Below, one piece after another: positions 27,392 through 36,104 of a DNA stretch of 64,000 bases. Origin of the DNA: Pollutimonas bauzanensis (GTDB lineage: Bacteria > Pseudomonadota > Gammaproteobacteria > Burkholderiales > Burkholderiaceae_B). The DNA lies in the NCBI RefSeq assembly GCF_900129885.1, contig NZ_FQXE01000001.1, positions 427,086 through 491,085 of the forward strand. The letters are read 5' to 3'. Position numbers and translations under genes: made by a program. Each line of letters starts with the position of its first letter. The stretch's first letter is position 1. The notes below the pieces were generated by a model. The model saw only the letters and a list, made by a program, of their open reading frames with translations, was not told where the DNA came from and did no database searches.

Positions 27392-28152
27392 CACGCCGCT
27401 CCCGGATAGGCGCGCTGCAGATGCTGCATCTCGGCGAGGATGTAGCCGAGCGCCTCGGTATGGCGGCCGCTGGTCCCGCCGCGATAGGCGGGATGATTGG
27501 CGCCGTCGGCGTCGGGCGCCCGCAGCGTCGCCTCCTGCAGCGTCGAGCGCACATGCTCGAACCAGGCGGGCCACAGCTGCGAGTGGCGGGGAGCCGCCCT
27601 GCGATCAGCCATGGCCGCGACGATTTCGTCGTCGGCGAACAGTTCGCCGGCGAAACGCCAGGCGTCGTCGACGGCTTCCTGCATTCTGGCGTGGCTTTCG
27701 GCCGTGCCATCGCCCAGGCGCACAATAATATCCGACGAGCGGCGCACGTGGTACCCCACTTCCTTGAGGGACTTTCCGGCTATCGCCGCCACCCGCTCGT
27801 CGGACGACGAACAGAGTTCCTTGAGCAGAAAATAATGCCAGACATCGAACAGGAACTGGCGAGCGATGATGTCGCCGTAATGGCCATTGGGCCGCTCCAC
27901 CAGCAGGTAGTTGCGGAATTCCGGAGCGTCGCGCAAATAGGCAAGCTGGTCCTCGTCGCGCGACCGGCCCTCGACTTCGCCCGCCAGCGTCAGCCACCGG
28001 CGCGACTGGCCCAGCAGGTCGAGCGCCACATTGGTCATGGCGAGGTCTTCCTCGAGCGCCGGGCCATGGCCCGTCAGCTCGGACAAGCGGTGCGAAAGTA
28101 TCAGCGTCGTATCGCCCAGGCGCAGCAGATACTGGAACAAGGCATGATCCAT
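27388..28152 (-). CDS. paaC: Phenylacetyl-CoA epoxidase structural subunit PaaC
   Basis: A 254-residue ferritin-like helical protein that pairs with PaaA to form the epoxidase core. It keeps the overall fold (DTTLILSHRLSELTGHGP, AMTNVALDLLGQSR, HYGDIIARQFLFDVWH) and lacks an intact di-iron set, as expected of the non-catalytic subunit. It follows paaB by 8 nt and overlaps paaD by 4 nt. Confidence 0.94.
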   Translation of the reverse strand: MDHALFQYLLRLGDTTLILSHRLSELTGHGPALEEDLAMTNVALDLLGQSRRWLTLAGEVEGRSRDEDQLAYLRDAPEFRNYLLVERPNGHYGDIIARQFLFDVWHYFLLKELCSSSDERVAAIAGKSLKEVGYHVRRSSDIIVRLGDGTAESHARMQEAVDDAWRFAGELFADDEIVAAMADRRAAPRHSQLWPAWFEHVRSTLQEATLRAPDADGANHPAYRGGTSGRHTEALGYILAEMQHLQRAYPGAAW

Positions 28153-28160
28153 GGCAGCTC

Positions 28161-28448
28161 CTACATGTGCTTGATTTCGTCGGGCATGGGAAAGAAGGTC
28201 GGGTGGCGATAAACCTTGCTGTTGGCCGGCTCGAACAGCGGCTCCTTGTCGCCCGGGCTGCTGGCGGCCACGTCGGCCGCCTTGACGACCCAGATGCTCA
28301 GCCCTTCATTGCGGCGCGTGTAGACATCGCGCGCATTGTTGATGGCCATTTCCGCATCGGGCGCGTGCAGGCTGCCTACGTGCTTGTGGGCCAGGCCGTG
28401 CTGGCTGCGTATGAAGACTTCCCAGAGGGGCCATCCGTTTTGGCTCAT
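28161..28448 (-). CDS. paaB: Phenylacetyl-CoA epoxidase subunit PaaB
   Basis: A 95-residue small subunit of the epoxidase, with the standard blocks WPLWEVFIRSQHGLAHKHVG, LHAPDAEMAINNARDVYTRR and EGLSIWVVK. PaaB bridges PaaAC units. The start MSQNGWPLWE is 52 nt after paaA; the open frame continues upstream into paaA antisense-free sequence and is not used. Confidence 0.95.
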   Translation of the reverse strand: MSQNGWPLWEVFIRSQHGLAHKHVGSLHAPDAEMAINNARDVYTRRNEGLSIWVVKAADVAASSPGDKEPLFEPANSKVYRHPTFFPMPDEIKHM

Positions 28449-28500
28449 TTTCGTATCCCCGGCGCCGCTGACGGCGCGCCTTGCGGTCAATAAACAATCG

Positions 28501-29493
28501 TCAGGCGGCGGCCCGCTTGCGGGCCTGCTTGTCGGCGTAGGCGGAAAAAGCCTCCCGCACCCAGGCGCCCTCTTCGTGGGCGCTGACGCGCGCCCACAGA
28601 CGTTCGCGGTTGCAGGGCCCATGGCCCTTGATCACGGCATAAAACTCGGGCCAGTCGATTTCGCCGAAGTCGTAATGGCCGCGTTCCTCGTTCCACTTCA
28701 AGTCGGGATCGGGCACCTTCAGGCCCAGGTATTCGGCCTGCGGCACGGTCTGGTCCACCATTTTCTGGCGCAGCTCATCATTGCTGAACAACTTGATGCG
28801 CCATTGCATGGATTGCGCGCTGTTGGGGGAGTCGGCGTCCGACGGGCCGAACATCATCAGCGCCGGCCACCACCAGCGGTTGAAGGCTTCCTGGCACATG
28901 TCTTTCTGAGCCGGCGTGCCGTGCAGGCACATTTGCATGAGCAGGTCATAGCCCTGGCGCTGGTGGAACGATTCTTCCTTGCAGACGCGCACCATGGCGC
29001 GCGCATAAGGGCCGTAGGAACAGCGGCAAAGCGGAATCTGGTTGATGATGGCCGACCCGTCGACCAGCCAGCCTATCATGCCGATGTCCGCCCAGGTCAG
29101 TGTGGGATAGTTGAAAATGCTGGAGTATTTGGCCTTGCCCGCATGCAGGTCGTCGACCAGATCATCGCGGGAGACTCCCAGGGTTTCGGCGGCGCTGTAC
29201 AAATACAAGCCATGGCCGGCTTCGTCCTGCACCTTGGCCAGCAGGATGGCCTTGCGCTTGAGCGACGGCGCCCGGGTGATCCAATTGCCCTCGGGCAGCA
29301 TGCCGACGATTTCCGAATGCGCGTGCTGTGAAATCTGGCGCACCAGCGTCTTGCGGTAGGCCTCGGGCATCCAGTCCTTGGGCTCGATCCGGATGCCGTC
29401 ATCGATGCGCTGCTGGAACGCCAGCTCTGGCCCTGTCAGCTGATCGACGGAACGAACGCTTTTAACCCCGGTTTCCACGAGCTGGGCATACAT
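28501..29493 (-). CDS. paaA: Phenylacetyl-CoA epoxidase catalytic subunit PaaA
   Basis: Di-iron oxygenase subunit that epoxidises the phenylacetyl-CoA ring; 330 residues. Iron-ligand helices are recognisable: [18 protein letters not shown] carries the E-x2-H pair and [16 protein letters not shown] the second E-x2-H, with HAHSEIVG in front. First gene of the paa operon, transcribed from a strong promoter divergent to paaX. Confidence 0.96.
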   Translation of the reverse strand: MYAQLVETGVKSVRSVDQLTGPELAFQQRIDDGIRIEPKDWMPEAYRKTLVRQISQHAHSEIVGMLPEGNWITRAPSLKRKAILLAKVQDEAGHGLYLYSAAETLGVSRDDLVDDLHAGKAKYSSIFNYPTLTWADIGMIGWLVDGSAIINQIPLCRCSYGPYARAMVRVCKEESFHQRQGYDLLMQMCLHGTPAQKDMCQEAFNRWWWPALMMFGPSDADSPNSAQSMQWRIKLFSNDELRQKMVDQTVPQAEYLGLKVPDPDLKWNEERGHYDFGEIDWPEFYAVIKGHGPCNRERLWARVSAHEEGAWVREAFSAYADKQARKRAAA

Positions 29494-29532
29494 GGCAGTC
29501 TCCTAGTAATCTTGCACAAGCTTTATGTCTTC

Positions 29533-29578
29533 ATTATTTAATACAAAAATATTGATGTCAATTATATTTTAGTATCAA
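29533..29578 (-). promoter_or_regulatory. paaA operon promoter with candidate PaaX site
   Basis: On the minus strand a perfect -35 TTGACA (29561-29556), a 17-bp spacer and AATAAT (29538-29533) make a near-consensus sigma-70 promoter. An inverted pair TTGAT/ATCAA with a 17-bp spacer (29552-29578) overlaps the -35 and could be the binding site of PaaX, the divergently encoded repressor. The promoter is convincing, the operator is a guess. Confidence 0.65.
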
Positions 29579-29635
29579 ATAAGCCGGTGGCAGCTTCGTA
29601 TAAGATGGCTGTTCAGTCCATGGATACCCTTAGTC

Positions 29636-30592
29636 ATGCAAGACTCGCAAAGCACGCTGCAGCGCCTGATCCATTCCCTGCTCGAACGCGACCCGCCGCG
29701 GGCCAAGTCCCTGTGCGTCACCCTGCTGGGCGACGCCATCGGCCCGCACGGAGGCAGCATATGGCTGAGCGACCTGATCGAACTGGTGACGCCCCTGGGC
29801 ATCAACGAAAGACTGCTGCGCACCAGCGTTTTTCGGCTGGTGGCGCAGGATTGGCTGCAATCCGAGCGCCATGGGCGCCGCAGCCTTTATCGCTTGAGCG
29901 AACAGGGCGAGGAACTCACCCGGCAGGCGTCGAGCCGCATCTACGAAGGCTCCCCGGCGCAATGGGAAGGCGACTGGACGCTGGTGATCCTGCCGCGCTT
30001 TGGCAACGGCAGCCTGAGCAAGCGCGGCGAAGTCCGGCGCGAACTGATCTGGGCCGGCTTTGGCGCCATTGCCCCCGGCATCTTCGCCCTGCCCCGCGAC
30101 CATGCCGGCGTCGCCCGGAAAGTGCTCGGCAAATTGAAGCTGTCGGACAACGCCCTGGTGCTCAGCGCCCAGGAAATGAACCAGGGCAATGGCCTGGTCA
30201 TCAGTTCGCTGATTTCGCAATGCTGGGACCTGGACGGCGTGGCGCGCCAGTACCGGGAATTTTCGGATACATTCGGCCCCATGCTCCGGGCCGTCAACGA
30301 AGACATACGCCCTTCGCAGGCCTTTGCGGTGCGCGCCCTGACCATACACGAATGGCGCCGCATCGTTTTGCATGACCCGCAGCTGCCCAGCCAGATGCTG
30401 CCCATACAATGGCCCGGCCATGCGGCCCGGGAGCTATGCGGTGAACTGTACTGGGCGGTATTCGACCTGGCCGAGCAGCATTTGAACCAGCTGCTGGACC
30501 AGGACTCCGCCCGCTACCAGGCGGCCAAGCCCTATGTGTACAAGCGCTTCGGAGGCCGGCCGCGGCGGGCCGGCAAGCAAGCCGCGGCCTAG
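29636..30592 (+). CDS. paaX: Phenylacetate pathway repressor PaaX
   Basis: GntR-like repressor of 318 residues that releases paa promoters on binding phenylacetyl-CoA. The N-terminal helix-turn-helix covers residues about 20-85 (SLCVTLLGDAIGPHGGSIWL, INERLLRTSVFRLVAQDW) and the PaaX central and C-terminal domains follow (YEGSPAQWEGDWTLVILP, FALPRDHAG, ALTIHEWRRIVLHDPQLP). It is divergent from paaA with a 142-nt shared control region. Another frame at 29587 is also open but shows no family features. Confidence 0.93.
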   Translation: MQDSQSTLQRLIHSLLERDPPRAKSLCVTLLGDAIGPHGGSIWLSDLIELVTPLGINERLLRTSVFRLVAQDWLQSERHGRRSLYRLSEQGEELTRQASSRIYEGSPAQWEGDWTLVILPRFGNGSLSKRGEVRRELIWAGFGAIAPGIFALPRDHAGVARKVLGKLKLSDNALVLSAQEMNQGNGLVISSLISQCWDLDGVARQYREFSDTFGPMLRAVNEDIRPSQAFAVRALTIHEWRRIVLHDPQLPSQMLPIQWPGHAARELCGELYWAVFDLAEQHLNQLLDQDSARYQAAKPYVYKRFGGRPRRAGKQAAA

Positions 30593-30598
30593 CCCGGC

Positions 30599-31144
30599 CT
30601 ACAGCTTGATGAAATGCTCGCGATAATGCTTGAGCTCTTCGATCGATTCGTAGATGTCGGCCAAGGCTTCGTGCCGGCTTTTCTTGACGAAGCTTCGGTA
30701 GACCTCGGGCTTCCAGCGCAAGGAAAGTTCTTTCAGGGTGCTGACATCGAGATTGCGGTAATGGAAAAACGCCTCGAGCCGCGGCATGTACTTGACCATG
30801 AAGCGGCGGTCCTGCCCTATGGTATTGCCGCACATCGGCGATTTGCCGGCGGGCACGTACTGGGCGAGGAAATCCAGCAATTGCTCTTCGGCCTGCGCTT
30901 CGGTCAGCGTGGACGCCTTGACCTTGTCGATCAGGCCGCTTTTGCCGTGCGTCGACTGATTCCATTTGTCCATGGCGTCGAGCAATTCATCGCTCTGGTG
31001 TATAACGAGCACTGGACCTTCAGCGACAAAGGTCAGGTCAGGCTCGGTAATAACCACCGCCACTTCGATAATCCGCTCCTTTTCAGGATCCAGGCCGGTC
31101 ATTTCCATATCTAGCCACACCAAACGCTGTTCGTTTACCGCCAT
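30599..31144 (-). CDS. orn: Oligoribonuclease
   Basis: DEDDh 3'-5' exoribonuclease that degrades RNA dinucleotides, including pGpG from cyclic-di-GMP turnover. The 181-residue protein has Exo [21 protein letters not shown], Exo II around [12 protein letters not shown] and Exo III with [14 protein letters not shown]. It ends 7 nt from the convergent paaX and is divergent from the M48 protease gene with 45 nt between starts. Confidence 0.97.
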   Translation of the reverse strand: MAVNEQRLVWLDMEMTGLDPEKERIIEVAVVITEPDLTFVAEGPVLVIHQSDELLDAMDKWNQSTHGKSGLIDKVKASTLTEAQAEEQLLDFLAQYVPAGKSPMCGNTIGQDRRFMVKYMPRLEAFFHYRNLDVSTLKELSLRWKPEVYRSFVKKSRHEALADIYESIEELKHYREHFIKL

Positions 31145-31189
31145 ATAATCCTTCCTTAAAACACAGATTCTCGCATACTGGCGCTTCTT

Positions 31190-32434
31190 ATGTTCACCTT
31201 GGCATTTATTGTCTTCTTACTGTCCGATGTCGCGTTGCGGCTCTGGCTGGCATCGCGCCAGATTCGCCATGTGCGGCGGCACCGCGCGGAGGTGCCCGCC
31301 GAGTTCTCCGACCGCATAGGGCTGTACAGCCATCAGCGCGCGGCCGACTACACGGCGGCCAAGATGCGGATCTCCATGGTCGAACGGGTCGTCGAAGCAG
31401 CCGTGCTGGTGGCGTTCACCCTGCTGGGCGGCTTGCAATTTCTCGATCTGCGGCTGGGCTACCTGATAGAAAACGAAATGCTGCGCCAGCTGGCCCTGAT
31501 AGGCGCCGTACTGGCCCTGCTGGGCGTCGTGGGCCTGCCTTTTTCGATATGGAAAAAATTCAAGCTGGAGGCCCGCTTCGGCTTCAACCGCATGACGCCC
31601 AAATTGTTCGTGCTGGACGCCCTGAAGACCTTGTTCCTGACGCTGCTCCTGGGCACGCCCCTGGTGGCCTGCGTCTTGTGGATCATGGCCAATGCCGGCG
31701 CCAATTGGGTCTGGTGGGCATGGGGCACATGGGTGGCCTTCAACTTGCTGATCCTTTGGCTCTTCCCCACCGTGATTGCGCCGTTTTTCAACAAATTCAC
31801 GCCATTGAACAATCCGGAAATGGCGGACCGCATCCACCGCCTGGCGCAGCGTTGCGGGTTTTCGCTGGGAGGCTTGTTCGTGATGGACGGCTCGAAGCGA
31901 TCGGCCCACGGCAATGCCTATTTCACCGGCTTCGGCAAAGCGCGGCGCATCGTTTTTTTCGACACGCTGCTTTCGCGCCTGAATGTCGACGAAGTCGAAG
32001 CCGTGCTGGCGCATGAACTGGGCCACTTCAAGCACAAGCACATCCTCAAGCGCATGGTCGTCAGCTTCGGCCTGGCCCTCGTGTTCGCCTTGCTGCTGGG
32101 CTGGCTTTCGTCGCAGGTATGGTTCTATGTGCAACTGGGCGTCGTGCCGCAACTGGGCCGCCCCAACGATGCCCTGGCATTGATACTTTTCTTTCTGGTC
32201 ATTCCGGTTTTCACGTTCTGGTTCACGCCTCTGGCCAGCTGGTTCTCGCGGCGCGACGAGTTCCAGGCCGACCGGTACGCGGCGCGGCAGTGTTCCGCGG
32301 ATGCGCTGGTGTCTGCCCTGGTCAAGCTTTATGACGACAACGCCGCCACCCTGACGCCCGATCCGGTACACTCGGCGTTTTACGACAGTCATCCTCCCGC
32401 CGTGCTACGCATACAGAACTTGAAACATGGCTGA
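31190..32434 (+). CDS. M48-family (Ste24-like) membrane zinc protease
   Basis: A 414-residue integral membrane peptidase resembling Ste24/CAAX protease 1. It shows the N-terminal membrane helices, the conserved segment [19 protein letters not shown], the zinc site [10 protein letters not shown] with catalytic Glu, and the third ligand region [10 protein letters not shown]. Bacterial homologues are thought to serve membrane protein quality control; a CAAX substrate is not expected. It overlaps rsgA by 8 nt, and the orn-M48-rsgA neighbourhood is common in Burkholderiales. Confidence 0.93.
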   Translation: MFTLAFIVFLLSDVALRLWLASRQIRHVRRHRAEVPAEFSDRIGLYSHQRAADYTAAKMRISMVERVVEAAVLVAFTLLGGLQFLDLRLGYLIENEMLRQLALIGAVLALLGVVGLPFSIWKKFKLEARFGFNRMTPKLFVLDALKTLFLTLLLGTPLVACVLWIMANAGANWVWWAWGTWVAFNLLILWLFPTVIAPFFNKFTPLNNPEMADRIHRLAQRCGFSLGGLFVMDGSKRSAHGNAYFTGFGKARRIVFFDTLLSRLNVDEVEAVLAHELGHFKHKHILKRMVVSFGLALVFALLLGWLSSQVWFYVQLGVVPQLGRPNDALALILFFLVIPVFTFWFTPLASWFSRRDEFQADRYAARQCSADALVSALVKLYDDNAATLTPDPVHSAFYDSHPPAVLRIQNLKHG

Positions 32435-33332
32435 CGCCCCCGCCCTCCAGGGCCGCATTATCGCCGCCCATGGGCGCCACTACACGGTGGAACTGCCCGA
32501 CGGCAGCTTGCGCAAATGCTTTCCCCGCGGCAAGAAGGCGGGCGCGACAGTGGGCGACTATGTGGTCATCAGTCCGCAAGGCGCCGACGAAGGGTCCATA
32601 GACCGCATTCTGGAACGCCGCAATCTGCTGTACCGTTCGGACGATATGCGCACGAAACAATTCGCGGCCAATGTGGACCAGCTGCTGATAGTGGTGGCGC
32701 CGGAGCCGGCTTTTTCGGACGACCTGACCGGCCGGGCGCTGGTGGCGGCCTGGAGCGCGGGCATAGCGCCGATAGTGGTCCTGAACAAGATAGATCTCGA
32801 AAGCAGCGTGGCCGGGGCGCGCAAGCGCCTGGCGACTTTGGCGGGGCTGGACATCCATATCGTCGAGTTGAGCGCTCATGCGCCGCAAGAGATGCGCGCC
32901 GCGCTGCTGCCGCTGCTGCGCGACCGCTGCACGCTGTTGCTGGGGCAGAGCGGCATGGGGAAGTCGACGATACTGAATGCGCTGGTGCCGGACGCGAGGG
33001 CGCATACGCAGGAGCATTCGCAGGCTTTGGGGGCCGGCAAGCATACGACGACGAGCACGCATTTGTATCATCTGCCGGACCAGCCGGGCGATATCATCGA
33101 TTCGCCGGGTTTTCAGGCTTTCGGTCTTTATCATTTGAGCGCGACGGATATCGAACGGGGCTTTCCCGAGTTCAAGGATGCGATCGAGCATTGCCGCTAC
33201 TATAACTGTACGCACCGGCATGAGCCGGGCTGCGGGGTGCTGGCGGCGATAGAGCAAGGCGCCATCACGACGCAACGCCATGAGCTTTACAAGCGGATAT
33301 TGGCGGAGAACGAGGCGCAGGGACGGTATTGA
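32427..33332 (+). CDS. rsgA: Ribosome small-subunit-dependent GTPase RsgA
   Basis: Circularly permuted GTPase that checks and releases late 30S assembly intermediates. The 301-residue protein has an N-terminal OB fold, then G4 (VVLNKIDLE) before G1 (LLGQSGMGKSTILNAL) and G3 (DSPGF), the permuted order, and a C-terminal zinc knuckle CRYYNCTHRHEPGC. Start overlaps the end of the protease gene, so the two are translationally coupled. Confidence 0.96.
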   Translation: MADAPALQGRIIAAHGRHYTVELPDGSLRKCFPRGKKAGATVGDYVVISPQGADEGSIDRILERRNLLYRSDDMRTKQFAANVDQLLIVVAPEPAFSDDLTGRALVAAWSAGIAPIVVLNKIDLESSVAGARKRLATLAGLDIHIVELSAHAPQEMRAALLPLLRDRCTLLLGQSGMGKSTILNALVPDARAHTQEHSQALGAGKHTTTSTHLYHLPDQPGDIIDSPGFQAFGLYHLSATDIERGFPEFKDAIEHCRYYNCTHRHEPGCGVLAAIEQGAITTQRHELYKRILAENEAQGRY

Positions 33333-33402
33333 TTTGATAGCCGCCGCCGACTAGGACGCCTTAGACGCCGCCGTGCTGATGGAACTGTGGTTCTTCTTTA
33401 CA

Positions 33403-33497
33403 CGCTTACCGGTTCTTGACACGCTTGCCGGTTCTTGACACGCTTGCCGGTTCTTGACATGCTTGCCGGTTCTTGACACGCTTGCCGGTTCTTGACA
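33403..33497 (+). repeat. Five tandem copies of a 19-bp unit
   Basis: Units at 33403, 33422, 33441, 33460 and 33479 each read CGCTTGCCGGTTCTTGACA with single-base differences in the first (A at position 6) and fourth (T at position 1). The 19-bp period is not a multiple of three, so the array is not preserved as protein. It leads directly into the large inverted repeat of element A. Confidence 0.95.
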
Positions 33498-33745
33498 CGC
33501 CGCTGCCGCGGTGGTGGAAGGTAGCGGTCCGCGTTGCCTGGTCCGGCGCCCCGCGCGCCGGACCCCGCCTCGCCTAGTTCGTCCGCGCCTTCGCGCTCCC
33601 TTCACGATCGGCTCGCTCGGCCCCGGACGGACCGCTACCTTCCACCACCGCGCCAACGACTGCATCGCAGGGTTTGTATCTCTGCCGGGACGGGTCGGGT
33701 GCTTGGCATTTTTCTGTGATGGCTGCGGCTGGCAGAAAAGCTTGC
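33403..33745 (+). repeat. Structured repeat element, copy A
   Basis: After the tandem 19-mers comes a perfect 24-bp inverted repeat, 33508-33531 with 33628-33651, enclosing a 96-nt core. Inside the core a second perfect stem of 10 bp (33540-33549 with 33555-33564) forms a 5-nt-loop hairpin. Downstream, GCTTGGCATTTTTCTGTGAT (33701-33720) and a GGCTGGCAGAA block follow. The same order of parts occurs in inverted orientation at 34120-34450. The open frame on the minus strand across this DNA is Arg/Pro-rich and does not look like a real protein. Confidence 0.8.
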
Positions 33746-34119
33746 GCGCTCGCCCGGCGCGGGCCGCCAGCCGGCCCGCTTGGGCATTGGGGCTGATACG
33801 GCCTACGATGCTGGCCAGGCTACGGTGTTGTATTCGATGTTGTATTGCGCCGATCAAACTTGGCAACAACTTACCCGGACCTGTGGGACTGTCAGTATTT
33901 TTGTGTTTAAAGCAATGAAAGCTGAGATTCTACCGATCCCAACATTCAGGCAGCGATCCAATTAACGATCTAACGATCAAATAAATATAAGCGAGCCTCA
34001 AACCCAGTATAGACAAGCGTCAACCCAGTATAGGCAAACCTCAAATCCAGCAGCCTCTCAACCTACCTGCCCGTATGCCAAAAAGGCGATCCGGCGGGGA
34101 TCGACTTTTTGGCGGCCCC
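33746..34119. other. Spacer between the two repeat elements
   Basis: No gene is visible. The DNA is clearly more AT-rich than its surroundings. Two and a half degenerate copies of a 21-22 nt unit (core ACCCAGTATAG) lie at 33998-34050, and AACGATC occurs twice close together near 33964-33978. Confidence 0.5.
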
Positions 34120-34450
34120 GCAAATTCTTCTGCCAGCCAGCAGCATCACGCAAAAATGCCAAGCACCCCGCCCGCCCCAGCGGCGAAACAATTAATGATA
34201 CGCAGTGGGTCGGGTCCTGGGGGCCTTGTGGCGCGACGTCCGGGGCCGAGCCAGCCGATCGCGAAGGGAGCCCCGAACGGGGCGGACGAGCAAGGCGGGG
34301 CGGTGTCCAGCGCGCAGGTGCTGGACCGGCAACGCGTCGCAGAACAAGGCCCCCAGGAACCGGCACACGTCAGAAGAATAACAACAGATCAAGAACCGGC
34401 ATACGTCAGAAGAATAGCAACAGATCAAGAACCGGCATACGTCTTAAGAA
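34120..34450 (-). repeat. Structured repeat element, copy B (inverted)
   Basis: Read on the minus strand this repeats the architecture of copy A: short repeats containing GCCGGTTCTTGA, an inverted-repeat arm, a 96-nt core, the other arm, then GCTTGGCATTTTTGCGTGAT (34164-34145; 18 of 20 bases as in A). The cores are alike by eye (shared GATCGGCT, GCTCGGCCCCGGA, CTCCCTTC). The arms, 34216-34238 with 34335-34357 (14 bp, a 3-nt internal loop, 6 bp), pair with each other but bear no resemblance to the arms of A. Pairing kept while sequence changed points to conserved structure. Confidence 0.75.
34358..34440. repeat. 36-bp direct repeats in copy B
   Basis: The unit starting GAACCGGCATACGTCAGAAG (36 nt) occurs at about 34357, 34393 and, truncated, 34429. 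It shares the AAGAACCGGCA core with the 19-bp repeats of copy A but has a different length and flanks. Amino-acid periodicity (36 is a multiple of three) exists on paper, but the alternative copy with a 19-nt period argues against coding. Confidence 0.8.
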
Positions 34451-34521
34451 CCAATCACGTGCCAGAAGAATAACGACAAAACGCCAAGATCAAGCACACA
34501 TCACACGCGCAGGCGCCAGGG

Positions 34522-35256
34522 TTATGGATGGAACTTGGCCTGGGCGGCGGCGAGGTAATGGTAGAAATTACGGATCAAAGCCGCTGTAGCGCCCCAGATG
34601 AAATAAGAGTGCCATGTCATCGAAAAATAATAACGATGGCCGCCTTCGGGCAACTGGGCCTCGTGCAGGCGATGCAGACGCGTGTCCATCAGCACCGACA
34701 GGGGCACCTCGAACACCTCCGCGACCTCCGTCACGTCCGGCGTTATCGTAAAACCGGGGCGTATCAAGCCGATGATGGGCTTCATGGTGAAACGGGTCGA
34801 CGTCAGAAAGCTGGGCTGCGTGCCGATAAGCTCGATGAAATCCGGCGGCACGCCGATTTCCTCGTAGGTTTCGCGCAAGGCGGCGGACATCGCATCGCGG
34901 TCCGTCGGTTCAATGCGCCCGCCGGGAAAGCTGATTTGCCCGGCATGATCATGCAAATGCGAGGCGCGGCGCGTAAAAAGCACGTGCAGGCCCGACGGAC
35001 GCTGCACCAAGGGGAAAAGCACCGCAGCCCGGATGGCATCCTGGCTGTCCGGGAAATCGGCCTGGAAGGAATCGCTGAAAACCGGCTCGACCTGCCATTC
35101 GACAGGACAGGCAAAAGCCGAGCAGATGAAATCGAGCTGGATGGACGCTTCCGAAAGAGGCGGCAGTATTTCGCTCTGGACAACAGGCTGGGCCTGGGGA
35201 TCAAAACCCGGCACCACCACACGCCTGCTTCGAGGAGGAAAAATGCTTTGCGACAT
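34522..35256 (-). CDS. Nudix hydrolase, probable CoA pyrophosphatase
   Basis: A 244-residue Nudix enzyme of the NudL/CoAse type (UPF0035). The Nudix segment GGRIEPTDRDAMSAALRE then TYEEIGV follows the CoAse upstream motif FTRRASHLHDHAGQISFPGG, in which L-x3-x-GQ-x-x-FPGG is typical of CoA pyrophosphatases. The enzyme would hydrolyse CoA or oxidised CoA to phosphopantetheine and 3',5'-ADP. An N-terminal extension of about 75 residues is not conserved in short homologues. ATG 35256 is used because the earlier GTG falls inside the rplS terminator. Confidence 0.9.
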   Translation of the reverse strand: MSQSIFPPRSRRVVVPGFDPQAQPVVQSEILPPLSEASIQLDFICSAFACPVEWQVEPVFSDSFQADFPDSQDAIRAAVLFPLVQRPSGLHVLFTRRASHLHDHAGQISFPGGRIEPTDRDAMSAALRETYEEIGVPPDFIELIGTQPSFLTSTRFTMKPIIGLIRPGFTITPDVTEVAEVFEVPLSVLMDTRLHRLHEAQLPEGGHRYYFSMTWHSYFIWGATAALIRNFYHYLAAAQAKFHP

Positions 35257-35267
35257 AAATTCATAAA

Positions 35268-35293
35268 GCAAAGGCACCCCTTGGGTGCCTTTG
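35268..35293 (-). terminator. Terminator downstream of rplS
   Basis: An 11-bp perfect stem GCAAAGGCACC/GGTGCCTTTGC (35268-35278 with 35283-35293) with a short CTTG-type loop lies 25 nt past the rplS stop and is followed on the minus strand by TTTAT. Confidence 0.7.
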
Positions 35294-35318
35294 CTGGTTT
35301 AAACCGGAAACGCGCTGC

Positions 35319-35705
35319 TTATTTGGCGGCTGCTTTCTTGGGGTTGCGAACCAGCTTTTCTTTAATGCGAGCGGCCTTACCCGAACGACTGCGCAAGTAA
35401 TAAAGTTTAGCACGGCGGACATCGCCGCGGCGCTTTACTTCGATGCTGGCGATCTGCGGGGAATAAAGCTGGAACGTACGTTCCACCGCCTCGCCCGAGG
35501 AAATCTTGCGCACGATGAAGGACGAATTCAAGCCGCGGTTGCGGCGGCCGATGACCACGCCTTCATAGGCCTGGACGCGCTTGCGGGCGCCTTCGACCAC
35601 GTTTACGTTGACGATGACGGTGTCGCCGGGGCCAAACTGGGGTTTGGCTTCGCCGCCGGTAAGGCGGGCGATTTCTTCTTGTTCGAGGGTTTCGATCAAA
35701 TTCAC
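35319..35705 (-). CDS. rplS: 50S ribosomal protein L19
   Basis: A 128-residue ribosomal protein at the 30S-50S interface. Family blocks [53 protein letters not shown] and [19 protein letters not shown] are all present. The start is a GTG at 35705 ([10 protein letters not shown]) with GGAG upstream. In most bacteria rplS ends the rpsP-rimM-trmD-rplS operon; here those genes are absent and a small membrane protein gene lies 108 nt upstream. Confidence 0.97.
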   Translation of the reverse strand: MNLIETLEQEEIARLTGGEAKPQFGPGDTVIVNVNVVEGARKRVQAYEGVVIGRRNRGLNSSFIVRKISSGEAVERTFQLYSPQIASIEVKRRGDVRRAKLYYLRSRSGKAARIKEKLVRNPKKAAAK

Positions 35706-35813
35706 GGTAAAGCTCCAGATTTCATCATGACGCGGGCCAATTTTTGGTTTATGGCAAAGCCCGACAGAGGATGAGTTAGCAAAGCCGATCATTGTACAAG
35801 CAATCGGCTTATT

Positions 35814-35990
35814 TTAAAAGCCGCCTGCGGCCCCCAGCCACATGAGGCCAGGAATCGTCGCCCCCCATACGGCCACCAGGCAAATATCGGTAACCATGGC
35901 GCCGCGTGTGAGCCGGGACGACTTGCTGCGGCTGGGACGCGGCGGAAATGGCCATTTGGATGGCGCTTTTTTGGGCTGGTAGGTTTGCAT
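35814..35990 (-). CDS. 58-residue single-helix membrane protein, candidate SOS-induced
   Basis: A short ORF starting MQTYQPKKAPSKWPFPP with GGAG eight nucleotides ahead of the ATG. The first 33 residues are proline-rich and strongly basic (RPSRSKSSRLTRG), followed by one membrane helix at about 36-56 (DICLVAVWGATIPGLMWLGA), so an N-in orientation is expected. I do not recognise a named family. Two LexA-type operators stand 84-134 nt upstream on the same transcript side. The frame continues upstream to 36188 without ribosome site, crossing those operators, so the short version is preferred. A hairpin (35782-35789 with 35803-35810) follows the stop. Confidence 0.65.
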   Translation of the reverse strand: MQTYQPKKAPSKWPFPPRPSRSKSSRLTRGAMVTDICLVAVWGATIPGLMWLGAAGGF

Positions 35991-36073
35991 GGGACGGTCT
36001 CCGGGTAAGCCGCAGCGTAGGCGGCGCCAGCCTGAAAAACCGGCTTGGGCGGCAAGCGCCACGCTGCGAGCGA

Positions 36074-36093
36074 TACTGTTTAAAAATACAGCT
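36074..36093. promoter_or_regulatory. LexA (SOS) box, promoter-proximal
   Basis: TACTGTTTAAAAATACAGCT fits the E. coli-type LexA consensus TACTG-(TA)5-CAGTA: CTGT-N8-ACAG is exact, the centre is all A/T, and only the last two flanking bases differ. Its near edge lies 84 nt upstream of the 58-residue protein start. Confidence 0.75.
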
Positions 36094-36104
36094 GTTCCTT
36101 GATG

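Noticed and set aside
29587-30375. Alternative 262-codon frame at paaX
   Set aside because: Arg/Pro-rich with no domain; the overlapping frame from 29636 is clearly PaaX.
33403-33497. CRISPR array
   Set aside because: Units are contiguous 19-mers with no spacers, and no cas gene is present.
33351-33869. A 172-codon minus-strand frame through repeat element A
   Set aside because: Composition is extreme Arg/Pro/Gly, the 19-bp repeats break codon phase, and strong inverted repeats explain the DNA better. A weak likeness to the frame in element B follows from the shared DNA.
34075-34473. A 132-codon plus-strand frame through repeat element B
   Set aside because: It spans both arms and the core of the inverted repeat and has no family features; I treat it as non-coding.
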